In this document: piece after piece, positions 1-5,299 of the stretch
Layout of the letters: each line of letters starts with the position of its first letter
Position numbering within the stretch: position 1 is the first letter of the stretch
Assembly (NCBI GenBank): GCA_016649625.1
Contig: JAENXI010000042.1
Span: forward strand, 1-7,083
Reading direction: 5' to 3'
DNA length: 7,083 bases
Source: Candidatus Bathyarchaeota archaeon
Lineage (GTDB): Archaea; Thermoproteota; Bathyarchaeia; Bathyarchaeales; Bathycorpusculaceae
The notes under the pieces: generated by a model
Told to the model about the DNA's origin: nothing
What the model saw: only the letters and a program-made list of their open reading frames with translations
Database searches by the model: none
Translations under genes and position numbers: made by a program

Positions 1-776
1 TGTTAAAAAATAAGAGAATTGAAGCTGTAAATATATGCACTTGGTCGACTAAATTGGCTAAAGAAGCACTAAAAGCATTAAAAATGAAAAAGCATGTTTT
101 AGTTGAAAAACCGATGGCTACAAACACAAAACAAGCAAAAAGACTTCTTGAAATAGCGGAGGAGAACTCTGTTTGTTTAACGGTGGGTTTTCTTATGAGA
201 TTTATTCCAGGTCTGCAGAAAATTAGAGAAGCCGTCGAAAGTAAAAAAATCGGAGACATAGTTTGTGCCACTGCAAAAAGAGTTTCCCAATGGCCAGAAA
301 GAATAGGAGATGTGGGAGTAGTCAAAGATACTGCAATTCATGATATTGATATTATGAAATATCTAACTAATGAAGATCCTGTTGCCGTTTATGCAAAAAC
401 AGGTAATATGAGACATAGAAGCTTTGAAGATTATGCGCAAATAATGTTAACTTATGAAGATGGAAAAAGCGCATTTATTGAATCAAATTGGCTGACGCCA
501 TATAAAACACGCAAGCTGGTGATTACTGGAAGTGAAGCAATTATGAAACTAGATTATATTTCACAAGAATTATGGATTGAACAAAAGAAAAAAACAGTTC
601 AACCTAAGTATCAATTCAAAGAACCCTTAAAACTTGAGTTGCAACATTTTGTTAATTGCATAACCAAAAATGAAAAACCCCTAATATCAGGAATTGATGG
701 ACTAAAAGCCTTGAAAATTGCAGAAGCAGCCTTAAAATCTTCATCAAAAAATAGATTAATAAAACTGAAATGGTAA
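1..776 (+). CDS. Gfo/Idh/MocA family sugar oxidoreductase, 5' end outside window
   Basis: NAD(P)-dependent dehydrogenase, probably acting on a nucleotide sugar. The first in-window start-like codon is a TTG at 54, but the frame stays open to position 3, and the 17 extra codons (ending NICTWSTK) read as the usual Rossmann segment before the EKP motif. The gene therefore begins upstream and the TTG encodes an internal Leu. Numbering from that Leu, VEKPMA (17-22) supplies catalytic Lys19, and DTAIHDID supplies Asp92 and His96, the spacing of the K/D/H triad of inositol-dehydrogenase-like enzymes. The rest is the C-terminal alpha/beta dimerisation domain. The segment RIGDVGVVKDTAIHDID and the later NWLTPYKTRKLVITGSEA resemble archaeal UDP-GlcNAc 3-dehydrogenase-type members, which would imply surface-glycan sugar synthesis; that is inference from memory of the family. 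The stop lies 13 nt from the convergent Trm112 stop. Family assignment is firm, substrate is not. Confidence 0.93.
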   Translation, partial: LKNKRIEAVNICTWSTKLAKEALKALKMKKHVLVEKPMATNTKQAKRLLEIAEENSVCLTVGFLMRFIPGLQKIREAVESKKIGDIVCATAKRVSQWPERIGDVGVVKDTAIHDIDIMKYLTNEDPVAVYAKTGNMRHRSFEDYAQIMLTYEDGKSAFIESNWLTPYKTRKLVITGSEAIMKLDYISQELWIEQKKKTVQPKYQFKEPLKLELQHFVNCITKNEKPLISGIDGLKALKIAEAALKSSSKNRLIKLKW

Positions 777-789
777 ATAGGAGAATTCT

Positions 790-1062
790 TTAGCGTTTTA
801 ACCGAAAAGGATTTCCTTCAAAAACAACTTTTTCTGGAAATTTATTTTTCCATTTTTTTAAGAAAGGAAGATCATCAGATTCTTTTCTTAACTCGTCAGG
901 TAACATTTCTGGAATTTCGTCACGAATTGGATACCAACGCAAACATTTTGGACAAACAATTGAACCTTCAATAATTTCTTCGTCTTCAATAAAAATGTGA
1001 AGATCAAGGGGATGATATTTATCTATTGGGCAGGCCAAAATGTCCATTAATTGTTTTTTCAT
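790..1062 (-). CDS. trm112: Trm112 family methyltransferase-activating protein
   Basis: Small zinc-binding partner (90 aa) that stabilises and activates class I SAM-dependent methyltransferases of the translation machinery. The two halves of the zinc fold are visible: LMDILACPIDK at 5-15 (Cys11) and VCPKCLRWYPIRDEIPEMLP at 36-55 (Cys37, Cys40). The second position of the first knuckle is Asp14, not Cys; CPxDK is, as I recall, the usual archaeal form. The MLPDELR end of the core is also typical, and a charged tail of about 30 residues follows. The start is ATG with no convincing Shine-Dalgarno. It lies 33 nt downstream of the Trm5/Taw2-like gene on the same strand, so co-transcription is likely. 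A TTTTAATAAT stretch near 1092-1101 on this strand could give it a promoter of its own. In eukaryotes the known partners are Trm9, Trm11, Mtq2 and Bud23, not Trm5, so a physical partnership with the neighbour is only a possibility. Confidence 0.9.
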   Translation of the reverse strand: MKKQLMDILACPIDKYHPLDLHIFIEDEEIIEGSIVCPKCLRWYPIRDEIPEMLPDELRKESDDLPFLKKWKNKFPEKVVFEGNPFRLKR

Positions 1063-1095
1063 TTCTTTTCAAGTTATAATGAATAATGAGAATTA

Positions 1096-1953
1096 TTAAA
1101 AGCTGTCTGGAATTTTTAAAATATGAATATCCAAAACCACTTGATACCAATTTGGACCGATGCTTCGAACAATACGTGAAGTTGAAATATTGAAGTCTAT
1201 ACCTAAACTATTCAATTTTTTACTCACTTTAAATTTTATTTTATCTAATACATAGGATGTTTTTTTTCCATGTTCAAAATCATAATAATGAATCCATCCT
1301 CCAGATTTTTTAAGTGAGATTATCGCTGAGGGCAAATATTCAAAAGCTTTCTCGGGTAACGGCATGATAATACGATCAGCCATACTAGACAATTTATTTT
1401 TAAGAATTATTTTTGCATCGCCAAGTAATGGAATTACTTTGCCAAAAACTCGATTGATGCGAATATTATTTTTCATGAAACTTATAGCTGTCGGATTGAT
1501 ATCAATTGAATATCCTTTCGTAAATTCGTTCCACTTTGCAATTAATATTGAAAAACAACCAACTCCTGCAAACATGTTTACGATTACTTCTTTAGGCATA
1601 ACTTTTTGTACTATTCGCCATCTTTCATGTGAAAGTCTAGGTGAAAAATAACATTTTTCAATATCGACTGAAAATACGCAATTATTTTCTTTATGAAAGG
1701 TTCGAGTTTTTTTTTCGCCAAGTATATAATCCAATTTTCGAAGTCTAAAAGTTCCCTCGACAGAACTTGATTGAAAAAAGACTGTTTTAATATTTTTATG
1801 ACTATCTAAAAGAGATTGACCAAAAGTCTTGAGTTCCCTCAAAGTATATGAATTATCAGGAATCGATCGGATTATTACAATATCTCCAATAATGTCGAAA
1901 GATTTTGACAAACCAAAATTTTGATAAGGGGAAAAAATGGATTTATTTCTCAA
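1096..1953 (-). CDS. Trm5/Taw2-family tRNA G37-region methyl/aminocarboxypropyl-transferase
   Basis: Class I SAM-dependent enzyme (285 aa) of the Trm5/Taw2 (Tyw2) family, which acts at or on G37 of tRNA: m1G37 formation (Trm5), imG-14 methylation (Trm5a) or aminocarboxypropyl transfer (Taw2). Visible landmarks are SFDIIGDIVIIR at 18-29 (start of the family's D2 domain), CYFSPRLSHER at 101-111, SAM motif I NMFAGVGCFSI at 126-136, the ribose-binding acidic residue in YSIDINP (Asp151), LGDA at 177-180, DRIIMPLP at 193-200 and GGWIHYYDF at 218-226. The D1 domain of Trm5 is absent, as in Taw2. The NLP-type motif of Trm5 reads MPLP here. The start is TTG at 1953; the frame has no other NTG before an upstream stop at 1990-1992, and a TATA box about 30 nt upstream predicts an almost leaderless mRNA. 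Trm112 follows 33 nt downstream and taw1 lies nearby. The family call is firm; the exact reaction cannot be fixed by reading. Confidence 0.87.
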   Translation of the reverse strand: MRNKSIFSPYQNFGLSKSFDIIGDIVIIRSIPDNSYTLRELKTFGQSLLDSHKNIKTVFFQSSSVEGTFRLRKLDYILGEKKTRTFHKENNCVFSVDIEKCYFSPRLSHERWRIVQKVMPKEVIVNMFAGVGCFSILIAKWNEFTKGYSIDINPTAISFMKNNIRINRVFGKVIPLLGDAKIILKNKLSSMADRIIMPLPEKAFEYLPSAIISLKKSGGWIHYYDFEHGKKTSYVLDKIKFKVSKKLNSLGIDFNISTSRIVRSIGPNWYQVVLDIHILKIPDSF

Positions 1954-1977
1954 GTTAATACCAAGCCATAACTTCGA

Positions 1978-1986
1978 TAATATAAA
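1978..1986 (-). promoter_or_regulatory. TATA box for the Trm5/Taw2-like gene
   Basis: On the minus strand the bases read TTTATATTA. The centre (about 1982) predicts transcription starting near 1956, a few nt before the TTG start codon, giving a leaderless or near-leaderless mRNA. No clear purine-rich BRE precedes it. Confidence 0.5.
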
Positions 1987-1994
1987 GGATCACA

Positions 1995-2009
1995 GGAAAC
2001 ATTTAAAAG
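1995..2009 (+). promoter_or_regulatory. BRE/TATA promoter of rpoP
   Basis: A BRE-like GGAAAC (1995-2000) is followed directly by the TATA box ATTTAAAAG (2001-2009). The predicted transcription start is near 2031, about 8 nt before the ATG at 2039. The same GGAAAC plus A/T box occurs before the translin gene at 3811. The position of this promoter argues that the 34 in-frame codons from 1937 onward are not translated. Confidence 0.6.
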
Positions 2010-2038
2010 TAAATTACTTTTCCTTTGTAAAAGTGGTT

Positions 2039-2206
2039 ATGTCAATGGATACAACAGGAATTGTCTATGAGTGCATGAGATGTAGTTCAATAGTCCCTTC
2101 TGAAGAATTGGAACTTAGAGGTGGAGAAATTAAGTGCATTATTTGTGGTTATAGAATTCTAAAAAAAGTAAAGCCTCCAGTAGTCAAAAGAATTAAAGCT
2201 AGATAA
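2039..2206 (+). CDS. rpoP: DNA-directed RNA polymerase subunit P (Rpb12-like)
   Basis: Small subunit of archaeal RNA polymerase, the counterpart of eukaryotic Rpb12, involved in assembly and promoter opening. The 55-aa protein has the zinc ribbon YECMRC (Cys12, Cys15) and CIICGYRIL (Cys33, Cys36), a CX2C-X17-CX2C spacing, then the hallmark basic tail ending PPVVKRIKAR. The frame is open back to an ATG at 1937, which would add 34 residues unlike any RpoP and would overlap the divergent gene and both TATA boxes. I start at ATG 2039 (the next ATG, 2045, is also possible). A GTGG sits just before the start. The 3' end converges on the cysteine-rich gene with a 38-nt gap. In many archaea rpoP sits beside rpl37Ae; here it stands alone. 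Identification is very secure, the start fairly so. Confidence 0.94.
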   Translation: MSMDTTGIVYECMRCSSIVPSEELELRGGEIKCIICGYRILKKVKPPVVKRIKAR

Positions 2207-2244
2207 AACCCTATCTTAATCTTACATTTACAGAGCCGCTATTT

Positions 2245-2532
2245 CTAGAAAAAGTCATCATTTCTGAGCCGCTTAAGGGTTTTTCCTTTTAGCTTTATTG
2301 CGGGACCAGGAACATTTTCGGGTTTTGTTTCAACTGTCTTGCGTTTAACAGTTTCTCCACAGATTCCTTTAGGTAAAAGGCTCCGTTTATAGCACATTGC
2401 ATATGTACAATTTTCTACTTCGCACATTTCCTCAGTTGTTTTACACCATACGTTATTTTGTCGGTAGAAAGCCGAATTTTTTAAACATTTGAAAGAATGA
2501 CAAGTTGGAGAACAATTCTTTGTTTGAGACAA
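2245..2532 (-). CDS. Unrecognised cysteine-rich small protein (95 aa)
   Basis: I do not recognise this family. The protein has eight cysteines, at 7, 11, 16, 30, 37, 42, 47 and 58 (CX3C-X4-C-X13-C-X6-C-X4-C-X4-C-X10-C), all in the first 60 residues. Around them is an ordered-looking core with aromatic and polar positions (FYRQNNVWC, NCTYAMCYKRSLLPKGICG). A lysine/arginine-rich tail (KRKTVETKP and KLKGKTLKRLRNDDFF) could contact nucleic acid. There is no signal peptide or membrane segment, so it is probably cytoplasmic, and the cysteines are more likely metal or Fe-S ligands than disulfides; that is inference. The start is TTG: an in-frame TGA lies seven codons before it, no ATG or GTG intervenes, and a strong GGGGGTG ribosome site sits 7 nt upstream. 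It is divergent from taw1 and convergent with rpoP. That it is a real gene is likely from the ribosome site and ordered core; its function is unknown. Confidence 0.75.
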   Translation of the reverse strand: MSQTKNCSPTCHSFKCLKNSAFYRQNNVWCKTTEEMCEVENCTYAMCYKRSLLPKGICGETVKRKTVETKPENVPGPAIKLKGKTLKRLRNDDFF

Positions 2533-2539
2533 AAATATA

Positions 2540-2546
2540 CACCCCC
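2540..2546 (-). promoter_or_regulatory. Strong Shine-Dalgarno deciding the TTG start of the cysteine-rich gene
   Basis: On the minus strand GGGGGTG lies 7 nt before the TTG at 2532. It matches the archaeal anti-Shine-Dalgarno (complement of CACCTCC) with one mismatch. Since the frame closes at a TGA just upstream, this site fixes the UUG start. Confidence 0.65.
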
Positions 2547-2610
2547 TTGGTATTATTCATAAAAATTTTAATTCGAGATGCAGTACTTAAAAATGATATC
2601 TGCTAAAAAG

Positions 2611-2626
2611 TCATATAAACTTTTTT
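2611..2626 (-). promoter_or_regulatory. Candidate BRE/TATA promoter for the cysteine-rich gene
   Basis: On the minus strand an A6 run is followed by GTTTATATGA. Transcription would start near 2589, giving a leader of roughly 57 nt, longer than for the other genes here. Closer A/T stretches at about 2562-2574 and 2586-2594 are alternatives, so the choice is uncertain. Confidence 0.3.
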
Positions 2627-2698
2627 ATTCTAAACTCATAATTGCAAATATTAAAAAAGTGGCAAACAAAAATTTGCTTTGTTTTACAAGGTGCAAGT

Positions 2699-2716
2699 AA
2701 AATAGTTTTTATTAAA
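2699..2716 (+). promoter_or_regulatory. Candidate BRE/TATA promoter of taw1
   Basis: AAAATAG followed by TTTTTATTAAA. The centre at about 2711 predicts a start near 2737, upstream of both candidate start codons (TTG 2749, ATG 2767). In such AT-rich DNA this is a weak call. Confidence 0.33.
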
Positions 2717-2766
2717 CTACAAACATTAGTAATTTTCTAAACAACTTATTGGATGTTTCTAGAATC

Positions 2767-3729
2767 ATGGAAAACCAGATTCCATTACCGTTACTGAGAG
2801 CCCTAAAAAAGCAGAAGTATCATAGAGTGGGAAACCATTCTGCCGTTAAAAGATGTAAATGGTTAAACGAAGCTTTAACAAAAAACAGGTCTTGTTATAA
2901 ACAGAAGTTTTATGGTATTAAAAGTCATCAATGTATTCAGATGTCACCATCACTTTTTTGTTGTAATCAACAATGTCTATTTTGTTGGAGAGCCCAAAAG
3001 GGGGACTTAAACATAAAATGGGATGAAAAAAAGATACCTATGCAGGATCCACCAGAAAAAATCTACAAAGGAATTCTAAAAGCACAATCGTCTATTTTAA
3101 GTGGTTATGCAGGACATAAAAATCTAAACTGGAAAAAATTTGGTGAAGCTTCAACACCTAAACATGTAGCCATAAGCCTAACTGGAGAACCAACTTTATA
3201 TGAATCTCTTGGAGATTTGATTCAATTACTGCACAAAAGGGGATTAACTACATTTCTTGTAACAAATGGTACTATACCATCTAAATTACTAGATTTAAGA
3301 GAAGAACCTTCACAACTCTATGTATCTTTTTGTGCTTCTAATGAAGAAAAGTTTAGGCATCTTTGCAGACCACAAAGTTCTGAAGCCTGGAGCAAATTAA
3401 GAAAAACATTAGATTTGTTACCAAGTTTCAATTGTCCTACAGTAATCCGAATGACTTTGGTAGATGGATATAACATGAAAAATATTGATGAATATGCAAA
3501 GATTATTGGGAAAGCAGCTCCCACATACATAGAAGCTAAAGCCTACATGCATGTTGGTTTTTCCGGTCTTCGTCTAAGTTACGAAAGGATGCCCAGTTAT
3601 AATAAAATAAAACATTTTTCAGCTGAACTATCAGAAAAAATCGGATATAAAATTATAGATGAATCAATTGAGAGCAGAGTTGTATTACTCAGTAAGAGAG
3701 AAAAACCAAAACGGTTTGATAATTCCTAA
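2767..3729 (+). CDS. taw1: 4-demethylwyosine synthase, radical SAM (Taw1/TYW1)
   Basis: Converts m1G37 of tRNAPhe to the tricyclic 4-demethylwyosine (imG-14) using pyruvate and radical SAM chemistry. Counting from the upstream TTG at 2749, cysteines 36, 49 and 62 are spaced CX12CX12C, the ligands of the auxiliary 4Fe-4S cluster, and Cys72, Cys76 and Cys79 form the CX3CX2C radical SAM site in CNQQCLFCWR. The spacings, including ten residues between the two groups, equal those I recall for archaeal Taw1. Other family landmarks are YGIKSHQCIQMSP, PKHVAISLTGEPTLY (SAM-binding GEPT), TTFLVTNGT, EAKAYMHVGFS and DESIESRVVLL. I choose ATG 2767 (320 aa) because it places about 29 residues before the first cysteine, close to known Taw1 proteins; TTG 2749 would add six residues. 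It is divergent from the cysteine-rich gene, and the probable upstream methyltransferase lies less than 1 kb away. Identification is very secure. Confidence 0.96.
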   Translation: MENQIPLPLLRALKKQKYHRVGNHSAVKRCKWLNEALTKNRSCYKQKFYGIKSHQCIQMSPSLFCCNQQCLFCWRAQKGDLNIKWDEKKIPMQDPPEKIYKGILKAQSSILSGYAGHKNLNWKKFGEASTPKHVAISLTGEPTLYESLGDLIQLLHKRGLTTFLVTNGTIPSKLLDLREEPSQLYVSFCASNEEKFRHLCRPQSSEAWSKLRKTLDLLPSFNCPTVIRMTLVDGYNMKNIDEYAKIIGKAAPTYIEAKAYMHVGFSGLRLSYERMPSYNKIKHFSAELSEKIGYKIIDESIESRVVLLSKREKPKRFDNS

Positions 3730-3810
3730 TGGAATCATATGTATACATCAATAATTTGAATTAAAAAAATACAAAATAGAATACACAAGATCAAAAACTC
3801 AATTTTAGCA

Positions 3811-3825
3811 GGAAACATAAAAAAT
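3811..3825 (+). promoter_or_regulatory. BRE/TATA promoter of the translin-family gene
   Basis: GGAAAC (3811-3816) followed by ATAAAAAAT (3817-3825), the same BRE hexamer as before rpoP. The predicted start is near 3847, either directly at the TTG at 3848 (leaderless) or about 19 nt before the in-frame TTG at 3866. Confidence 0.5.
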
Positions 3826-3847
3826 AAGTAGAGGATATTAACAGACC

Positions 3848-4501
3848 TTGAGAATAGGTGAAAACTTGTCAGGATTAAAAATAATTCTTAGAGATGCAAA
3901 AAAAGAATTAATGAAGAAAAACAAGGTCCGTGAAAAAACTCAAAAAAGCATGCGAAAAGCACAGAGACTATCTAAACAAGCAATATTGAGGATTCACCGG
4001 AAGAAAATTTTAGAAGCAGAAACATTAATTGAAAATGCAAAAGAAATTATTATAGAACTTCAGAGTATGTCAAAAGATTATCCCGATATCATATTTACGG
4101 GCATGTTTAGCGACGTCCTTCAAGAATATTCCGAAGCTAACATATTTCTAGGTTTGAGTCAAAATAAACGATTTATCACACCAAGAGAACTTAATGTCCC
4201 TTTTGTGGAGTATATCTTGGGTTTGGTGGATGTTATAGGAGAATATAGACGCTTTTCATTAGATGCTATAAGAGAAGATTTGGTTGAAAAAAGTGAAAAA
4301 TATTTATTAAAAATGGAAGAGATTTATTTGGAACTTTTGGCAATGGATGAAGCATATATGTTAGTATCAGGACTTAGAAGAAAATGTGATGTTGCCCGCA
4401 AAATTATTGAGATTACACGTGGAGACATAACCCAGGAAGTCAGAAGAAAATCATTAGAGAAATATTTAAGAGAAGCTGAAAAAACTAAAAAGAAAAGCTA
4501 G
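3848..4501 (+). CDS. Translin/Trax family protein, probable endoribonuclease
   Basis: All-helical nucleic-acid-binding protein (217 aa) of the translin superfamily. The eukaryotic translin-Trax complex (C3PO) cleaves RNA, and an archaeal Trax-like homologue from Archaeoglobus fulgidus forms a comparable RNase shell. The diagnostic stretch PFVEYILGLVDVIGEYRR (118-135) matches the family's DYLLGVADLTGEL signature. The four acidic residues that make Trax catalytic appear retained: Glu93 and Glu96 in QEYSEA, and Asp128 and Glu132 in VDVIGE. The N-terminus (10-55) is a highly basic helix, suited to RNA binding, and the C-terminus is also Lys-rich. The start is uncertain: TTG 3848 sits where the TATA box predicts the 5' end, while TTG 3866 has GGTG six nt upstream; a stop at 3839-3841 bars anything earlier. 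It follows taw1 after 118 nt with its own promoter. Family call is strong; activity is inferred. Confidence 0.88.
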   Translation: MRIGENLSGLKIILRDAKKELMKKNKVREKTQKSMRKAQRLSKQAILRIHRKKILEAETLIENAKEIIIELQSMSKDYPDIIFTGMFSDVLQEYSEANIFLGLSQNKRFITPRELNVPFVEYILGLVDVIGEYRRFSLDAIREDLVEKSEKYLLKMEEIYLELLAMDEAYMLVSGLRRKCDVARKIIEITRGDITQEVRRKSLEKYLREAEKTKKKS

Positions 4502-4542
4502 AAATAAAAAAGATCACTAAATCAACACTACTTACAAAGAAT

Positions 4543-4557
4543 ATTTCCTTTTGTTTA
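4543..4557 (+). terminator. Possible U-rich terminator after the translin gene
   Basis: A pyrimidine-rich run, ATTTCCTTTTGTTT, lies about 45 nt past the stop. Archaeal termination needs only U-rich tracts, but such tracts are common in AT-rich DNA. Confidence 0.25.
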
Positions 4558-4648
4558 ATAAAGAAAGAATACTACACGCTTGATAAGGATCAGGTTATTA
4601 CTCAGTGCATAATCTTTAGTTTAATTAGAAAAAGAGTTTGGTGTCATA

Positions 4649-4975
4649 ATGGAAGTTGCATTTGAAGAATTTCAAAAAATTGATATTAGAATAGGAAAAA
4701 TTATAAACGCAAATCAAATAAGTGGATCAAAAAATCTCATAAAAATCTCAGTTGATTTTGGAGATGTAAAAAAACAATCAGTCAGTGGATTGTTACGATG
4801 GTATAAACCGGAAGATCTAGTTAACAAGATGGGCGTCTTTGTTCTTAACCTCAAAAGTCGAAAAGTTATGGGTATTGAATCACAATGTATGATATTAGCA
4901 GCTGAAGACAGCAAGGGTGACGTAGTAGTTCTACAACCAGAAAGGGAAATCGAAATCGGAAGCAGAATTCGATAA
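4649..4975 (+). CDS. tRNA-binding OB-fold protein, MetRS beta-subunit type
   Basis: A 108-aa stand-alone EMAPII/CsaA-like OB-fold that binds tRNA. The sequence runs FEEFQKIDIRIGKI (5-18), the VDFGDVKKQSVSGL core (35-48), YKPEDLVNK (52-60) and NLKSRKVMGIESQCMILAA (67-85). The NLKxRKxMGIESQ segment is that of the C-terminal or separate beta subunit of methionyl-tRNA synthetase, and differs from the SRKIGxxxSQ-type segment I associate with the chaperone CsaA. In many archaea the MetRS catalytic subunit and this domain are separate genes, so it probably assists methionylation in trans; no MetRS catalytic gene is in the window to confirm it. ATG 4649 is preceded at 5 nt by GGTG (4640-4643). No convincing TATA box was found, the best A/T stretches lying at 4607-4626. 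The 147-nt gap to the translin gene suggests a separate transcript, though read-through is possible. Confidence 0.9.
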   Translation: MEVAFEEFQKIDIRIGKIINANQISGSKNLIKISVDFGDVKKQSVSGLLRWYKPEDLVNKMGVFVLNLKSRKVMGIESQCMILAAEDSKGDVVVLQPEREIEIGSRIR

Positions 4976-5002
4976 AAAAAAAGTAATAGTAATAGCAAAA
5001 AA

Positions 5003-5020
5003 TTTTGTAGTTTTCTTCTT
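5003..5020 (+). terminator. Possible U-rich terminator after the MetRS-beta-type gene
   Basis: TTTTGTAGTTTTCTTCTT begins 28 nt past the stop codon. It is T-rich without a hairpin, as is usual for archaeal intrinsic termination. Confidence 0.35.
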
Positions 5021-5224
5021 AACAAAAATAAGGGTTTTAAAGAAATAAAGAAAATTTTGATTCAATAATTTTTAATAAAAAAATTCGTGGATGTAAAAAT
5101 TTTCTATCAATAAAAAAGAACATTTTACAGAGTTTTTATTCAAAGAAGTTCAAGAATGATAATGTTTTCTTCAGAAATCAACAATTTTCTCGAACATATA
5201 TTTCATTTATTTCGTATAAAGCGA

Positions 5225-5262
5225 ATATAATTCCATATATATGTCTGCAAATAGAATTATAT
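5225..5262 (+). repeat. 9-bp inverted repeat flanking a palindrome in the glutamate-synthase-like promoter
   Basis: ATATAATTC (5225-5233) and GAATTATAT (5254-5262) are perfect reverse complements separated by 20 nt. The spacer begins with the perfect 10-bp palindrome CATATATATG (5234-5243). The right arm overlaps the TATA box, so a regulator bound here could block TBP. In DNA this AT-rich a chance match is quite possible. Confidence 0.4.
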
Positions 5263-5265
5263 ACA
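5257..5265 (+). promoter_or_regulatory. TATA box of the glutamate-synthase-like gene
   Basis: TTATATACA, preceded by the purine-rich AATAGAA. The centre near 5261 predicts a start near 5287 and a leader of about 13 nt that just contains the GGTG ribosome site at 5291-5294. Confidence 0.5.
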
Positions 5266-5299
5266 AAGTTCAACTCTAAGAGGACAATAAGGTGTTAAA

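Larger units (their letters stand above)
4976..5299 (+). other. Gene-free AT-rich intergenic stretch (324 nt)
   Basis: I find no coding frame or structured RNA that I can support. The left end has a T-rich run, TTTTGTAGTTTTCTTCTT (5003-5020), a plausible terminator for the MetRS-beta-type gene. The middle is homopolymer-like A and T runs. The right end (about 5211-5299) holds the promoter of the glutamate-synthase-like gene, with a short TTCG/CGAA pair, an inverted repeat, a 10-bp palindrome, a TATA box and a GGTG ribosome site. Confidence 0.7.

Noticed and set aside
54..56. TTG at 54 as the start of the Gfo/Idh/MocA gene
   Set aside because: Upstream in-frame codons continue the conserved Rossmann segment to the window edge, so this is an internal Leu.
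1364..1651. 95-codon open frame on the plus strand
   Set aside because: Lies wholly inside the methyltransferase gene on the other strand; no ribosome site and no recognisable protein.
1937..2038. In-frame N-terminal extension of RpoP from an ATG at 1937
   Set aside because: It would overlap the divergent methyltransferase start and run through both TATA boxes, and its 34 residues do not resemble RpoP, which is normally about 50 aa.
2233..2273. Direct repeat GAGCCGCT at 2233-2240 and 2266-2273
   Set aside because: Only 8 nt, one copy inside coding sequence, no mobile-element structure around it.
2644..2677. GCAAAT and ATTTGC inverted pair upstream of taw1
   Set aside because: Six-bp arms in AT-rich DNA with competing pairings; likely chance.
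3739..3748. Palindrome ATGTATACAT just after taw1
   Set aside because: Ten bp of alternating A/T-rich sequence; no promoter or T-run is placed to make it an operator or terminator.
4649..4975. Chaperone CsaA as the identity of the OB-fold protein
   Set aside because: The NLKxRKxMGIESQ segment is that of the MetRS beta domain rather than the corresponding CsaA segment.
4714..5025. 103-codon minus-strand frame under the MetRS-beta-type gene
   Set aside because: Low-complexity Leu-rich translation of antisense sequence; the opposite strand encodes a clear OB-fold protein.
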